Part shown: positions 35,700-44,719 of the stretch, in pieces
Position numbering within the stretch: the first letter of the stretch is position 1
Layout of the letters: each line of letters starts with the position of its first letter
Assembly (NCBI GenBank): GCA_036504995.1
Contig: DASXUG010000005.1
Span: 1 to 64,000 of the forward strand
Source of the DNA: DASXUG01 sp036504995
GTDB lineage: Bacteria > Pseudomonadota > Gammaproteobacteria > Burkholderiales > Methylophilaceae
Direction of reading: 5' to 3'
DNA length: 64,000 bases
Position numbers and translations under genes: made by a program
The notes under the pieces: generated by a model
The model's database searches: none
What the model saw: only the letters and a program-made list of their open reading frames with translations
What the model was told of the DNA's origin: nothing

Positions 35700-36848
35700 T
35701 TATAAAGTACCGTAAGAGTGCAAGCCTGACAAAAACATATTCACGCCCAGGAAAGCAAAGGTAGTCACCAGCAAGCCGATAAGTGCCCACCAAGCTAGCA
35801 TTGGGCCGCGCAAGCCTTTTACTAAACGCAAGTGCAACCAAGCCGCATAGTTTAGCCAAACGATTAGTGCCCAAGTTTCTTTCGGGTCCCAAGACCAATA
35901 ACCTCCCCATGCTTCAGCTGCCCACATTGCGCCTAGTATGGTTGCAATGGTAAAGAAACCAAAGCCGATGGCGATAGATTTATACATTAAGTCATCCAGC
36001 ACTTCTAGCGCAGGTAAACGCGTTGCCAAGATACCGCGCTCAGCCAACAAATAAGCACTCGCTACCATCGCCGCCAAAGAAAAGGAGCCATAGCCGATAA
36101 AGTTAGCGGGAACGTGAATTTTCATCCAATACGATTGCAATGCAGGCACCAGCGGCTGTATACCGTTGGCATGACGATCAAAGGTGTACCATAAAATAAA
36201 ACCTACAGCAGCACTCACCACCAACATGACAAAACCGCCCAATTGCTTGGTGGCATAGCGTTGTTCGTAGTACAAATACAGTAGCGAAGTAATTAGGCAG
36301 AATAAAATAAACACTTCATATAAATTACTTACGGGGATATGTCCAACATCTGGGGCGATTAAGTAAGACTCATACCAACGTACCATTAAGCCAACAAAGC
36401 CCATTAACACTGCACTCCACACTAAGCTGGAGGCCACCCTGCCTGAAAACTCAGAGCGCATAAATGTTGCAAACCAGTAAGTGAGCATGCCTAATACAAA
36501 CAGCACGTTCATCCACATAATGGCAGATTGGCTAGAGAATAAGAATTTAAGCAAAAATGCTTGGTTGGCGCGCCCCAAATCACCGTGATACAAGCTGATG
36601 GAAAACACACTAATAACAGCAATCCCAACAACCAGCAAACGGATAGACTTCCAAAACCAACCTAAACCACCAAACACTACTACCGCACCAAATAAGAAGC
36701 CTGTTTCATAGACATCCATGTATTGCCCATAGGTGGTATAGGCGAATATTGCGCCCAATAGCAATAATACGGCATAAGCCCAATCAGGCCAGCTTAACTG
36801 CTTTAACAGCGGGACGGGTTCATCATTCATTAATAGTGTAGTCATCAT
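35700..36848 (-). CDS. ccsA: System II cytochrome c synthase subunit, ResC/CcsA family
   Basis: 382 residues with about eight membrane helices. The heme-handling tryptophan-rich motif WGGYWSWDPKETWALIVWL and conserved His residues (IHVPANFIGYGSF, AAWLHLRLVKG) are present. With ResB it exports heme and ligates it to apocytochromes in the periplasm, serving cytochrome c1 and c4 in this window. Databases often name this subunit CcsB, so the symbol is convention-dependent. It follows resB by 54 bases. Confidence 0.93.
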   Translation of the reverse strand: MMTTLLMNDEPVPLLKQLSWPDWAYAVLLLLGAIFAYTTYGQYMDVYETGFLFGAVVVFGGLGWFWKSIRLLVVGIAVISVFSISLYHGDLGRANQAFLLKFLFSSQSAIMWMNVLFVLGMLTYWFATFMRSEFSGRVASSLVWSAVLMGFVGLMVRWYESYLIAPDVGHIPVSNLYEVFILFCLITSLLYLYYEQRYATKQLGGFVMLVVSAAVGFILWYTFDRHANGIQPLVPALQSYWMKIHVPANFIGYGSFSLAAMVASAYLLAERGILATRLPALEVLDDLMYKSIAIGFGFFTIATILGAMWAAEAWGGYWSWDPKETWALIVWLNYAAWLHLRLVKGLRGPMLAWWALIGLLVTTFAFLGVNMFLSGLHSYGTL

Positions 36849-36902
36849 GTACTCCTAATATTTGCATGTATTCACGCTTAACTAATACGCAGCTCTGAGC
36901 AG

Positions 36903-38867
36903 TTAACTCTCAAGTAGCCGTTTTAGTTGACCTTGTAGCTTATCAAATTCAATTTCAAAATCACGGGTCTTGCGATTAGCGGACATCGCAAACAATACCT
37001 CTTGTTTTTTGACCAAGAACCAAATGCGACGTTCACGAATATAGATCATCGCAAAAATACCGATCACCAAAAACACTGAGCCAAGATACACTAAATTCTT
37101 GCCTGGTGAGCGAGTCAATTGCAAACCGCTAGCCTCGCGCTGGTCAAAGCTTGTCATTTGCAGATACATCGGCGCCCCATAGAAGAATGAATCACTCACG
37201 GCACTCAAACTCTCTTGTATAAATTGCTCCGCGCTTTGATCGGCCAACAAAGGTTTTAGACCAGCCTGCGTGCGTGTCATATTGTAAGCCTCAAACGCCG
37301 CACCGCTGATAATTTTGATATAAGTTTTTGCGGCTTTTTCACGCTCAGCAACTGGTACTGAAGCTTCGATCATTCTGGCAATCGTGGTGTAGCCACCTTG
37401 ACTAAACGCTTGCAGCAACTTAACCACACTGGCTTGAAATTTTTCTTTTAGCTCAGGTTTCTGGTCTGCCTCTGGAAAAGCTTCTGCCGCAAATCGTCCT
37501 GCTATTTCCTGATATTTAGTTTCATCAAATAGCATGGCACTTAACTGCATATAGCCGTTGATTGAGTAATCATCATCCACGGGCATTTTGAGATATTTAA
37601 AGTCTTCTTGCGGAGTATCTCGCATGCCTGAAACAAAATAACGGCGCCCATTTAACTGCAAAGGTTGCATGTAATTCACGTACTCATGGGCTTGCCCTGC
37701 GCTATCACGCACTTTAAAAGTAACATTCGCGCCAACGTTACGGGGCTTACCAGTGCCATCTGGCGATAAATTAAGAATATTAAATTTTCTGAAATCGTTA
37801 AACTCAATTTTAAGCGCATTAGCACCCTCGCCCATCATCACTTTTCGTGCGATCACCCCTTGCATAGCAGTAGGCTTAGTTTCTTTAGCATGTAGTAGCC
37901 ATGAATCAAAATGTACGGTTGAGCCGCCATCTTCAAAGCTAGATTGATAAATGGCAATGCCTTTATAGATAAACGGATGATTGACGCTAATCGTGGTTTT
38001 TATCGGCTCTTTGAGTTCAGGATCTAATATCTCAATATCACTCTCAAATGACTTTGGTTGCCCCGTTGCATAGTGCTCAATACGAAAGTCTTTGAGACCA
38101 ATTTTAAAAGGTAACTCTTGAATCATGTAGCCATCACGTACCCGTAAATAAGCTACATTGCTCGCAGCACCCTCTGGCAAAGTCATATTAGCGCGGAAAG
38201 ATAAGTTAGCTACGGACAAACGACTGATGGCAGGCACTTGGCTAGCTGGAATATCCAGCACTTCAACCTTTTTGAAACCCATCAACTCCTGAATTTTGAG
38301 CGGCACGTTGCCATCCATAATGCCGCCCAAACAAATTACGACAATCGCCACATGGGTAAAGATATAACCTAAGCGTTGGTAACTACCAGCCTTTGCGGCA
38401 ATCAGGGTTGATCCATCCTGCTGTTGCACGGTTTTAAATCTAAACCCACGCGCGGTCAAAAACGACTTTAGCTTAGATTGCGCTTCTGTATCCCCGTTTG
38501 CCAATGCGTAAACTTGTTGGTTGCCAAATGCGCGTAGTGACTTTTCAGTTGCCGTTTCACGAAATGCGCGCAACTCACGTAGCATTAGTGGTGTGTTACG
38601 GAAGATACATAAACTGGTTGAGGTCACCAAAAACACCAAAATCAACAAAAACCAGGCACAGTGATATACATCATACAAACCAAGTAGTTGAAAAAGCTCA
38701 AACCAAAATTGTCCAAATTGCACGATGTAGTTGTTGTAAGGCTCATTTTGCTTGAGCACAGTACCCAAAATAGAGGCAATGCCCAGCACGGTGAGTACGC
38801 TCACCGCAAAGCGCATGGAGCTTAAGAGTTCGTATAATTGCTTAGAGTTTGATTGGGATGATTTCAA
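36903..38867 (-). CDS. resB: System II cytochrome c biogenesis protein ResB
   Basis: 654 residues. Three N-terminal membrane helices (about 14-105, then about 163-183), a large periplasmic domain (about 190-600) and a last membrane helix (NLVYLGSVFLVIGIFAMIYI) make the usual ResB layout. The cytoplasmic tail is basic. It is the chaperone partner of CcsA. Confidence 0.93.
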   Translation of the reverse strand: MKSSQSNSKQLYELLSSMRFAVSVLTVLGIASILGTVLKQNEPYNNYIVQFGQFWFELFQLLGLYDVYHCAWFLLILVFLVTSTSLCIFRNTPLMLRELRAFRETATEKSLRAFGNQQVYALANGDTEAQSKLKSFLTARGFRFKTVQQQDGSTLIAAKAGSYQRLGYIFTHVAIVVICLGGIMDGNVPLKIQELMGFKKVEVLDIPASQVPAISRLSVANLSFRANMTLPEGAASNVAYLRVRDGYMIQELPFKIGLKDFRIEHYATGQPKSFESDIEILDPELKEPIKTTISVNHPFIYKGIAIYQSSFEDGGSTVHFDSWLLHAKETKPTAMQGVIARKVMMGEGANALKIEFNDFRKFNILNLSPDGTGKPRNVGANVTFKVRDSAGQAHEYVNYMQPLQLNGRRYFVSGMRDTPQEDFKYLKMPVDDDYSINGYMQLSAMLFDETKYQEIAGRFAAEAFPEADQKPELKEKFQASVVKLLQAFSQGGYTTIARMIEASVPVAEREKAAKTYIKIISGAAFEAYNMTRTQAGLKPLLADQSAEQFIQESLSAVSDSFFYGAPMYLQMTSFDQREASGLQLTRSPGKNLVYLGSVFLVIGIFAMIYIRERRIWFLVKKQEVLFAMSANRKTRDFEIEFDKLQGQLKRLLES

Positions 38868-38962
38868 CGGTTAACCAGACAGTAAGGAGTTGTGCTTGTA
38901 ACTTGATACATAATGTCGCTTATACACAGCGTATATTTCACATCACACAAAAGATAAAAATT

Positions 38963-38984
38963 AAGGGTGGCGAATGCCACCCTT
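38963..38984 (-). terminator. Rho-independent terminator of the cytochrome c4 gene
   Basis: Minus-strand 9-bp stem AAGGGTGGC/GCCACCCTT with a 4-base loop, followed by TAATTTTTATC. It is 20 bases downstream of the stop codon. Confidence 0.88.
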
Positions 38985-39004
38985 GTAAATCAAGCTAAAT
39001 TTAA

Positions 39005-39616
39005 TTAATGCAAACCTTGAATATAATCGGCTACTGCATTCATATCAGCATCTGATAATTTCGCAGCAATCGTGCGCATCATTTTTGCACCATCATTCGC
39101 ACGCTCACCTGAGTAAAATGCTTTAAGTTGCGTAACAACATATTCAGAATGCTGACCCGCCAAACGAGGGAACTGCACAGGAATACCTGCGCCAGCTGGA
39201 CCATGACATGAAGCACAAGCAGGAACGCCAACCCCTGGAATACCTGCTTTATAAATTTTCTCGCCTAAAGAACCCGCACCATTGGTCTTGGCTTTATCTG
39301 CTTTTGAGGTTTGGCTACCAAAATAGGCACCCACGTTCGCCATATCCTCAGGTGACAAACCAGCTGCCATACCACCCATAATTGCATTTTTACGCTCGCC
39401 AGACTTAAAGTTAGACAATTGTTTCGCAATATACTCAGGGTGTTGCTGTGCTAATTTAGGATACATACCCACAACACTATTACCATCCGCGCCATGACAT
39501 GCCATACAAACCGTGTTGGCAATAGTTGAGCCTTTGGCTGCATCACCCGCAGCTTGAGATTGAGTAACAGCACCTAACAACAAGGCTAATGCTAGGGATA
39601 ATCGACGAATGTTCAT
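39005..39616 (-). CDS. Diheme cytochrome c4
   Basis: 203 residues. A signal peptide ends at about residue 22 (SQAA). Two similar class I cytochrome domains each carry a CxxCH site: CMACHGADGN and CASCHGPAGAG, with Met ligands in the MGGMAAG and KMMRTIAAKL regions. It shuttles electrons in the periplasm, likely from complex III to terminal oxidases. It is upstream on the same strand of the resB-ccsA pair that matures it. Confidence 0.93.
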   Translation of the reverse strand: MNIRRLSLALALLLGAVTQSQAAGDAAKGSTIANTVCMACHGADGNSVVGMYPKLAQQHPEYIAKQLSNFKSGERKNAIMGGMAAGLSPEDMANVGAYFGSQTSKADKAKTNGAGSLGEKIYKAGIPGVGVPACASCHGPAGAGIPVQFPRLAGQHSEYVVTQLKAFYSGERANDGAKMMRTIAAKLSDADMNAVADYIQGLH

Positions 39617-39794
39617 GTTGCGTTTCCTAAAACAATAAAATTAAAAAATAGTAAAATCTTAATCAAAGTAGTAAAACTATCACTAAATAAAATTAGCCAA
39701 TAAAATTTATACTCCATTTTATCCAAAATTGAGTTATCGTGATAGCAATTTCGCCCTTTTAAATCTGTACTTAGACCTTTATCTCAATAAACTT

Positions 39795-40442
39795 ATGCCT
39801 TTATTTCAACAAGCTGAATATTATATCTCGGCACACTACCTGCGTGACCTGCCGCCGCCAGTCGGCGTGGAGATCGCATTTGCTGGTCGCTCCAACGCTG
39901 GTAAGTCAAGTGCATTGAACACGCTAGCCAATCACAATCGCCTAGCTTTTGTGAGTAAACAACCTGGCCGCACACAACTAATCAATTTTTTTCGGCTTGG
40001 TGAAGATCGCTTTTTAGTCGATTTACCTGGTTACGGTTACGCAAAAGTACCTGAGAGCTTGCGCCAACACTGGCAACTCACGCTATCTAACTATTTAAGC
40101 AATCGCCCCACGCTCAATGCCCTGGTACTGGTGATGGATTGCCGCCATCCACTCACACCGCTAGACCGCCAAATGCTGGATTGGTTCTGTCCTAGCGGCC
40201 GCCCTGTGCACGTATTGCTCACAAAATCTGACAAGCTCTCCCGTAGCGCCGCGATGCAAACTTTATTAGCTGTAAAAAAAGAGCTAAACGAGACTTGGGG
40301 TAACTGCACGATTCAGTTATTTTCCAGCCTCAAAAAACAAGGGGTTGAGGAGGCTGAAAAAATTATCGGTGCTTGGTTATACGGCAATAGTGAGTCCGAC
40401 TCAATTTCTAGTGAAGAGAATATCCCAGACCCCATGGCCTAA
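39795..40442 (+). CDS. engB: Ribosome biogenesis GTP-binding protein EngB/YsxC
   Basis: 215 residues from the ATG at 39795 (MPLFQQAEYYISAHYLRDLP), which matches the family N-terminus; the frame is open from a TTG at 39729 but that extension is not family-like. G1 is GRSNAGKSS, G3 DLPGYG, G4 LTKSDKL. It assists 50S assembly. Its last 42 bases overlap the convergent trmB. Confidence 0.94.
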   Translation: MPLFQQAEYYISAHYLRDLPPPVGVEIAFAGRSNAGKSSALNTLANHNRLAFVSKQPGRTQLINFFRLGEDRFLVDLPGYGYAKVPESLRQHWQLTLSNYLSNRPTLNALVLVMDCRHPLTPLDRQMLDWFCPSGRPVHVLLTKSDKLSRSAAMQTLLAVKKELNETWGNCTIQLFSSLKKQGVEEAEKIIGAWLYGNSESDSISSEENIPDPMA

Positions 40443-41117
40443 ATTAATACCACGATTTTCAAACTTAGTTAGCGGTCTATAACTAGGTTTAAGCGCATAA
40501 TCTTGCGCGGTATTTTTTAGCATGGGCTCCGCTTGCAGTATCTCTAACACCCACTCTGCATACTCCTGCCAGTCTGTAGCTACATGCAAGTAAGCGCCCA
40601 CTTTAAGGCGACTACAGAGTAACTTCACAAACTCAGCTTGTATCAAGCGACGCTTATGATGGCGCTTTTTATGCCATGGATCTGGAAAGAAAATATGCAC
40701 GCCATCCAGGCTATTTTCTGTCAGCATATGATTGAGCACTTCAACCACATCATGTTGCACTACACGCACATTAGTAAGCCCTAACTCTCCGATTTGTTTA
40801 AGCAGCGCACCAACGCCAGGCGTGTGCACCTCAACACCCAAAAAATCCCGCTCGGGCATAGTTTGCGCAATTTTAGCGGTCGTTTCGCCCATGCCAAACC
40901 CAATTTCTAAAATCTTTAAACTGCTTTCGCGCTTAAATGTTAAGTCTAAATCAATCGCTTCTGTGGAATACGGCACACCAAATTCTGGCATCAGCGTATC
41001 CAGTGCACGTTGCTGGCCAACTGTTAAGCGCCCTTGGCGAAGCACGAAGCTACGGATAGGTCGTTTTTTCAGATCATCCACTTGACTGTCAGTTTGTTCT
41101 AGTTCAGTTTCTTGCAT
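40401..41117 (-). CDS. trmB: tRNA (guanine-N7-)-methyltransferase
   Basis: 238 residues of Rossmann-fold methyltransferase. SAM motif LEIGFGMGETTAKIA, the catalytic FFPDPWHKKRHHKRRL and the C-terminal TKFENRGINLGHGVWD are standard TrmB marks. It makes m7G46 in tRNA. The 3' ends of trmB and engB overlap by 42 bases on opposite strands. Confidence 0.96.
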   Translation of the reverse strand: MQETELEQTDSQVDDLKKRPIRSFVLRQGRLTVGQQRALDTLMPEFGVPYSTEAIDLDLTFKRESSLKILEIGFGMGETTAKIAQTMPERDFLGVEVHTPGVGALLKQIGELGLTNVRVVQHDVVEVLNHMLTENSLDGVHIFFPDPWHKKRHHKRRLIQAEFVKLLCSRLKVGAYLHVATDWQEYAEWVLEILQAEPMLKNTAQDYALKPSYRPLTKFENRGINLGHGVWDILFTRN

Positions 41118-41154
41118 TATTGATAGCAGTCTTCAGTCATCATTAAAAGCAACA

Positions 41155-42420
41155 TTATAACGTATGCCGCTTGTCTCCTTGCTGAAAGCCTAGCAATGGT
41201 GATGTGAATTGTTTGGAGAAGGCGATCACCTTAAATAACTCGCCCATTTCTGCAGGCGATAGTAGTTTTTGTGCTTGCGATGCCATTGGTGCATATATTG
41301 CCAAATCATTCGGGGAAATCTGCGTAAGACATTCGGTAATACCGCAGTTAATTAAAAACTGGGCTTGGCTATTAAAACCCTTACAGTCTAAGCCATTTTC
41401 TAACCCAGCTAAGGCCACGCGGGTAAAATCAACATGTGCGGTAATATCTTGCAAGCCAACATATACCAGTGGGTCGCTATGAGCATAATGCCGATAATGA
41501 CACATCAAAGTACCCTCGCTACGATGCGCATGGTAATACTCTTGACGCGTAAACCCGTAATCAATTAGCAGTATCACGCCTTGCTGCAAGATATTTGCAA
41601 GGCTTGCGACTAAACCACTAGCTAGCGGGCAAATCTCCGTCATGTAACCTACAGGCAAATTGAGTTCATTTACTTGATCAGCGAGCAGACCATTAGTAAG
41701 CGCTTGCTCTCTATAAATCAACTGTCCATCAATTTTTTGTGAAACACCGACCTCAACTAAACCACTATCTGTATTTTTAACAATATGTACAGGCAGCGCA
41801 TCTAACACTTCATTTCCCAGAATCAAACCACTAAACGCTTCGGGCAATGTATCTAGCCAAGTCACTCTGGAGAAAACATCATCCGACAACATCTTCTGCA
41901 TTGTTTCTCTTTGCATTGCTCGTAAGTGTGCACTAACTTCCAATATAAAATAACGTTCTGGCAACTCTTCCCGTTGCTGCAAGGTTAGCAACAAATCTAA
42001 AGCTAATCGGCCAGTGCCAGCACCCAGTTCTAAGATGTCTGCCCTAGTTTCAACTATTACCGGCGCCACTTGATTGGCCAAGGTTTGTGCAAATAGCGAT
42101 GGTCGATATGAACCACTTGATTTTTTATCACTCTGATAGACAACGCCAAGTTCTGGAGCAGTTACAAAGTCACCATATTGCCCGAACTTTTGCGCACCTC
42201 CACTGTAGTAACCTAAGTTGGGTGCATACAATGCAAGATTCATATAGGTGGCAAAATCAATCCAGCCATGTGAGTCCGCAATTTCCGCTGCAATTTTCCC
42301 CAAGAGTTGCTTAGAGTAATTTTGCGCCTCCAAGCTAGGTTCTGGCATTCCAGTTTTTGAGGGGCTTGTATTTGAGCCTAGACTCGTATTCGACATTGGC
42401 GTGTTAGATAATATTGTCAT
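41155..42420 (-). CDS. MidA/NDUFAF7-like SAM-dependent methyltransferase
   Basis: About 421 residues from the ATG at 42420. N-terminal GWIDFATYMNLALYAPNLGYYSGG is the family hallmark; the SAM motif is DILELGAGTGRLALDLL and LILGNEVLDALPVH is the second signature. The mitochondrial relative NDUFAF7 dimethylates an arginine of complex I; the bacterial role is unproven. The start is uncertain because none of the candidates has a good ribosome site, and the frame is open into the divergent gene. It is divergent from the pteridine reductase gene. Confidence 0.8.
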   Translation of the reverse strand: MTILSNTPMSNTSLGSNTSPSKTGMPEPSLEAQNYSKQLLGKIAAEIADSHGWIDFATYMNLALYAPNLGYYSGGAQKFGQYGDFVTAPELGVVYQSDKKSSGSYRPSLFAQTLANQVAPVIVETRADILELGAGTGRLALDLLLTLQQREELPERYFILEVSAHLRAMQRETMQKMLSDDVFSRVTWLDTLPEAFSGLILGNEVLDALPVHIVKNTDSGLVEVGVSQKIDGQLIYREQALTNGLLADQVNELNLPVGYMTEICPLASGLVASLANILQQGVILLIDYGFTRQEYYHAHRSEGTLMCHYRHYAHSDPLVYVGLQDITAHVDFTRVALAGLENGLDCKGFNSQAQFLINCGITECLTQISPNDLAIYAPMASQAQKLLSPAEMGELFKVIAFSKQFTSPLLGFQQGDKRHTL

Positions 42421-42488
42421 ATAGGATAGATTATAATAGCTTACGAGTGCTTTAACCGAACGAAAAGACCTAACCCGAAGGAAAAGCT

Positions 42489-43256
42489 TTGACCTCTGAA
42501 CCCTTAACCTCTGCACTGCAAGACAAAGTCATCCTAATCACTGGTGGCGCAAAACGCGTAGGTGCAGCTATTTGCAGGTTGCTCCATGCGAACGGCGCGC
42601 AATTGATGATTCATTACCGCAGCTCTACCTCTGAAGCACGGGCGTTGCAGGCTGAACTTAACCTCAAACGCGCGAACTCTGTTGCCATTATTCAGGGTGA
42701 TTTGCTGAATTTGGCCGTTTTACCCAGCATGGTACAAGAAACCGTCAAGCATTTCGGCAAGTTGGATGTGTTAATTAACAATGCATCCAGTTACTATGCG
42801 ACTGAAATTGGCGAAATTGACGATGACCAATGGGAAGACTTGGTCGGCTCCAACCTAAAAGCGCCACTATTTTTATCTCAAGCTGCCGCACCAGAGCTAC
42901 GCAAACAGCACGGCTGCATTATTAATATTACCGACATGCATGTTGAACGCCCGAAAAAAGGCTATATCGTTTATAGTGTTGCCAAGGCTGGCTTGGTGAC
43001 ACTTACTAAATCACTCGCCCACGAATTATCACCCGAGGTGCGAGTGAATGCCGTTGCCCCAGGCCCCGTGATGTGGCCAGAAGACAATCCACAATTTGAT
43101 GAAGTTTATCGCCAGCGCGTTATCTCACAAACCTTACTCAAGCGCATTGGCGAACCAGATGATGTGGCAAAAGCCGTCAAGTTTTTGATTCAAGATGCAC
43201 CTTTTATCACAGGGTTAGTGATTGCGGTGGATGGTGGGCGCTCACTAAACCTGTAG
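42489..43256 (+). CDS. Pteridine reductase-like short-chain dehydrogenase
   Basis: 255 residues, SDR fold. The NADPH-binding TGGAKRVGAAI is the TGxxxRxG variant of PTR1/FolM rather than the usual TGxxxGxG; the catalytic Asp/Tyr/Lys are in INITDMHVERPKKGYIVYSVAKAG. It probably reduces dihydropterin or dihydrofolate, useful in a C1-metabolising organism. The start is TTG with AAGGA seven bases upstream. Confidence 0.85.
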   Translation: MTSEPLTSALQDKVILITGGAKRVGAAICRLLHANGAQLMIHYRSSTSEARALQAELNLKRANSVAIIQGDLLNLAVLPSMVQETVKHFGKLDVLINNASSYYATEIGEIDDDQWEDLVGSNLKAPLFLSQAAAPELRKQHGCIINITDMHVERPKKGYIVYSVAKAGLVTLTKSLAHELSPEVRVNAVAPGPVMWPEDNPQFDEVYRQRVISQTLLKRIGEPDDVAKAVKFLIQDAPFITGLVIAVDGGRSLNL

Positions 43257-43280
43257 CGCAGCGACAATCAGTCCAGACTT

Positions 43281-43604
43281 ATGACCAAGTATCAAACCAT
43301 CACCATTCATGCCCTTGCCCCAGAAAAGCCTCTCGTAGGCCAAACATGCAACGGCTGCGGCGTATGCTGCGCACTAGAACCTTGCCCTGTCAGCCTGTTA
43401 TTATTATGGCCACACCAACCATCTTGTCGCGCACTGACTTGGGATGACACGAAACAACGCTACCTTTGTGGCATGGTCGTTGCACCATCAAAACACCTTA
43501 AGATAATCCCCCATTTTGCAAACAAAATTGCAGCAAAATTATTTAAACGCTGGATAGCAGCAGATCAAAAATGCGACTCTGATGCAGAACCAATGACGCT
43601 TTAA
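43281..43604 (+). CDS. Small cysteine-cluster protein (YkgJ-like metal-binding)
   Basis: 107 residues. A compact cluster CNGCGVCCALEPCPVS (five Cys within 12 positions) plus later SCRA and LCGM resembles the CxxCxxCC family annotated as zinc or iron-sulfur binding. No catalytic domain is recognisable. It begins 24 bases after the pteridine reductase gene and is probably co-transcribed with it. Confidence 0.65.
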   Translation: MTKYQTITIHALAPEKPLVGQTCNGCGVCCALEPCPVSLLLLWPHQPSCRALTWDDTKQRYLCGMVVAPSKHLKIIPHFANKIAAKLFKRWIAADQKCDSDAEPMTL

Positions 43605-43671
43605 TCTGATGCGCCATCACCCAATTTAATCTTATTAATCAATTGTTGGTTTAATAAAGCCGCAATTTCTT

Positions 43672-43677
43672 TATAAT
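43672..43677 (+). promoter_or_regulatory. -10 box of ttcA, implying a leaderless mRNA
   Basis: A perfect TATAAT ends only seven bases before the ttcA ATG, so transcription should begin at or next to the start codon. No ribosome site is present. The -35 is weak (TTGGTT, spacing 20). Confidence 0.5.
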
Positions 43678-43684
43678 ACCGCCC

Positions 43685-44602
43685 ATGACAATACATTACC
43701 CAGAAGGCGTAAGCCAAAACTTTCTTAAACTTCGTAACAGCCTGATTAGCGCAACTGGCAAAGCCATTGGCGACTACAACATGGTAGAAGAAGGTGACAC
43801 CATTTTAGTGTGCATGAGCGGTGGCAAGGACAGCTACACCATGCTGATGATGTTGCTTGCGCTACAAGAACGCGCGCCTGTGAACTTCAAGCTGATTGCG
43901 ATGAATCTTGACCAAAAGCAACCTAATTTCCCAGAGCACATTTTGCCCGCATATTTAGAGCAGTTGGGGGTAGATTTTAGGATTGTTGAGGCCGACACTT
44001 ACTCCATCGTCAAAGAGAAAATTCCCGAAGGGAAAACCACTTGCTCTCTTTGCTCGCGTTTACGCCGTGGCATCATTTACAAGGTAGCACACGAGCTTGG
44101 AGCCAACAAAATCGCGCTGGGGCATCATCGCGATGATATTGTGCAAACACTTTTCCTGAATATGTTTTTCGGCTCAAAACTCAAGGCCATGCCACCAAAA
44201 CTCAACACCAACAAGGGTGAGTTTATGGTGATTCGCCCTTTAGCCTACTGTGCGGAAAAAGACATTGCGAGCTACGCACGCGGCATGGGCTTTCCGATTA
44301 TTCCTTGCGACTTATGTGGCTCGCAAGAAAATTTGCAGCGTCAAAAAGTGAAAGATATGCTAAATGCATGGGAGCTAGAACAACCTGGACGCATTAATAA
44401 TATATTCCGTGCGATTACCAATGTTGAGCCCTCTCACTTAGCTGATACAAGTTTGTTCGACTTTAAAAATCTAAGCACTTCCCCCATTGAGACAGAAGAC
44501 CCTTTGTTTGGTGACATTGCAGAAAAGGCAGATGAGGCCTTGAGCATCTCGAGTGTAGAAGGCACTAAGATTAATTTTGTGCGAAATATGGCGCATAGCT
44601 GA
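43685..44602 (+). CDS. ttcA: tRNA 2-thiocytidine(32) synthetase TtcA
   Basis: 305 residues. PP-loop SGGKDSY binds ATP; CSLC and CDLC cysteine pairs hold the [4Fe-4S] cluster, and GHHRDDIVQTLFLN is the conserved middle motif. It thiolates C32 in certain tRNAs. The start codon lies seven bases after a TATAAT, which suggests translation without a leader. Confidence 0.96.
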   Translation: MTIHYPEGVSQNFLKLRNSLISATGKAIGDYNMVEEGDTILVCMSGGKDSYTMLMMLLALQERAPVNFKLIAMNLDQKQPNFPEHILPAYLEQLGVDFRIVEADTYSIVKEKIPEGKTTCSLCSRLRRGIIYKVAHELGANKIALGHHRDDIVQTLFLNMFFGSKLKAMPPKLNTNKGEFMVIRPLAYCAEKDIASYARGMGFPIIPCDLCGSQENLQRQKVKDMLNAWELEQPGRINNIFRAITNVEPSHLADTSLFDFKNLSTSPIETEDPLFGDIAEKADEALSISSVEGTKINFVRNMAHS

Positions 44603-44628
44603 CGATTATTTGTGCTTTAATGCGTTTG

Positions 44629-44657
44629 TTGAACGATTTTCTTGTATCTCGCAAAAT
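44629..44657 (+). promoter_or_regulatory. Predicted topA promoter
   Basis: TTGAAC (44629-44634), 17 bases, CAAAAT (44652-44657), about 60 bases before the topA ATG. Confidence 0.5.
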
Positions 44658-44719
44658 TTACTCTTATCATCACCCAAACGCGTTACACTCAACCAAAGTA
44701 TTTAATTTAAAAAGCCTTT

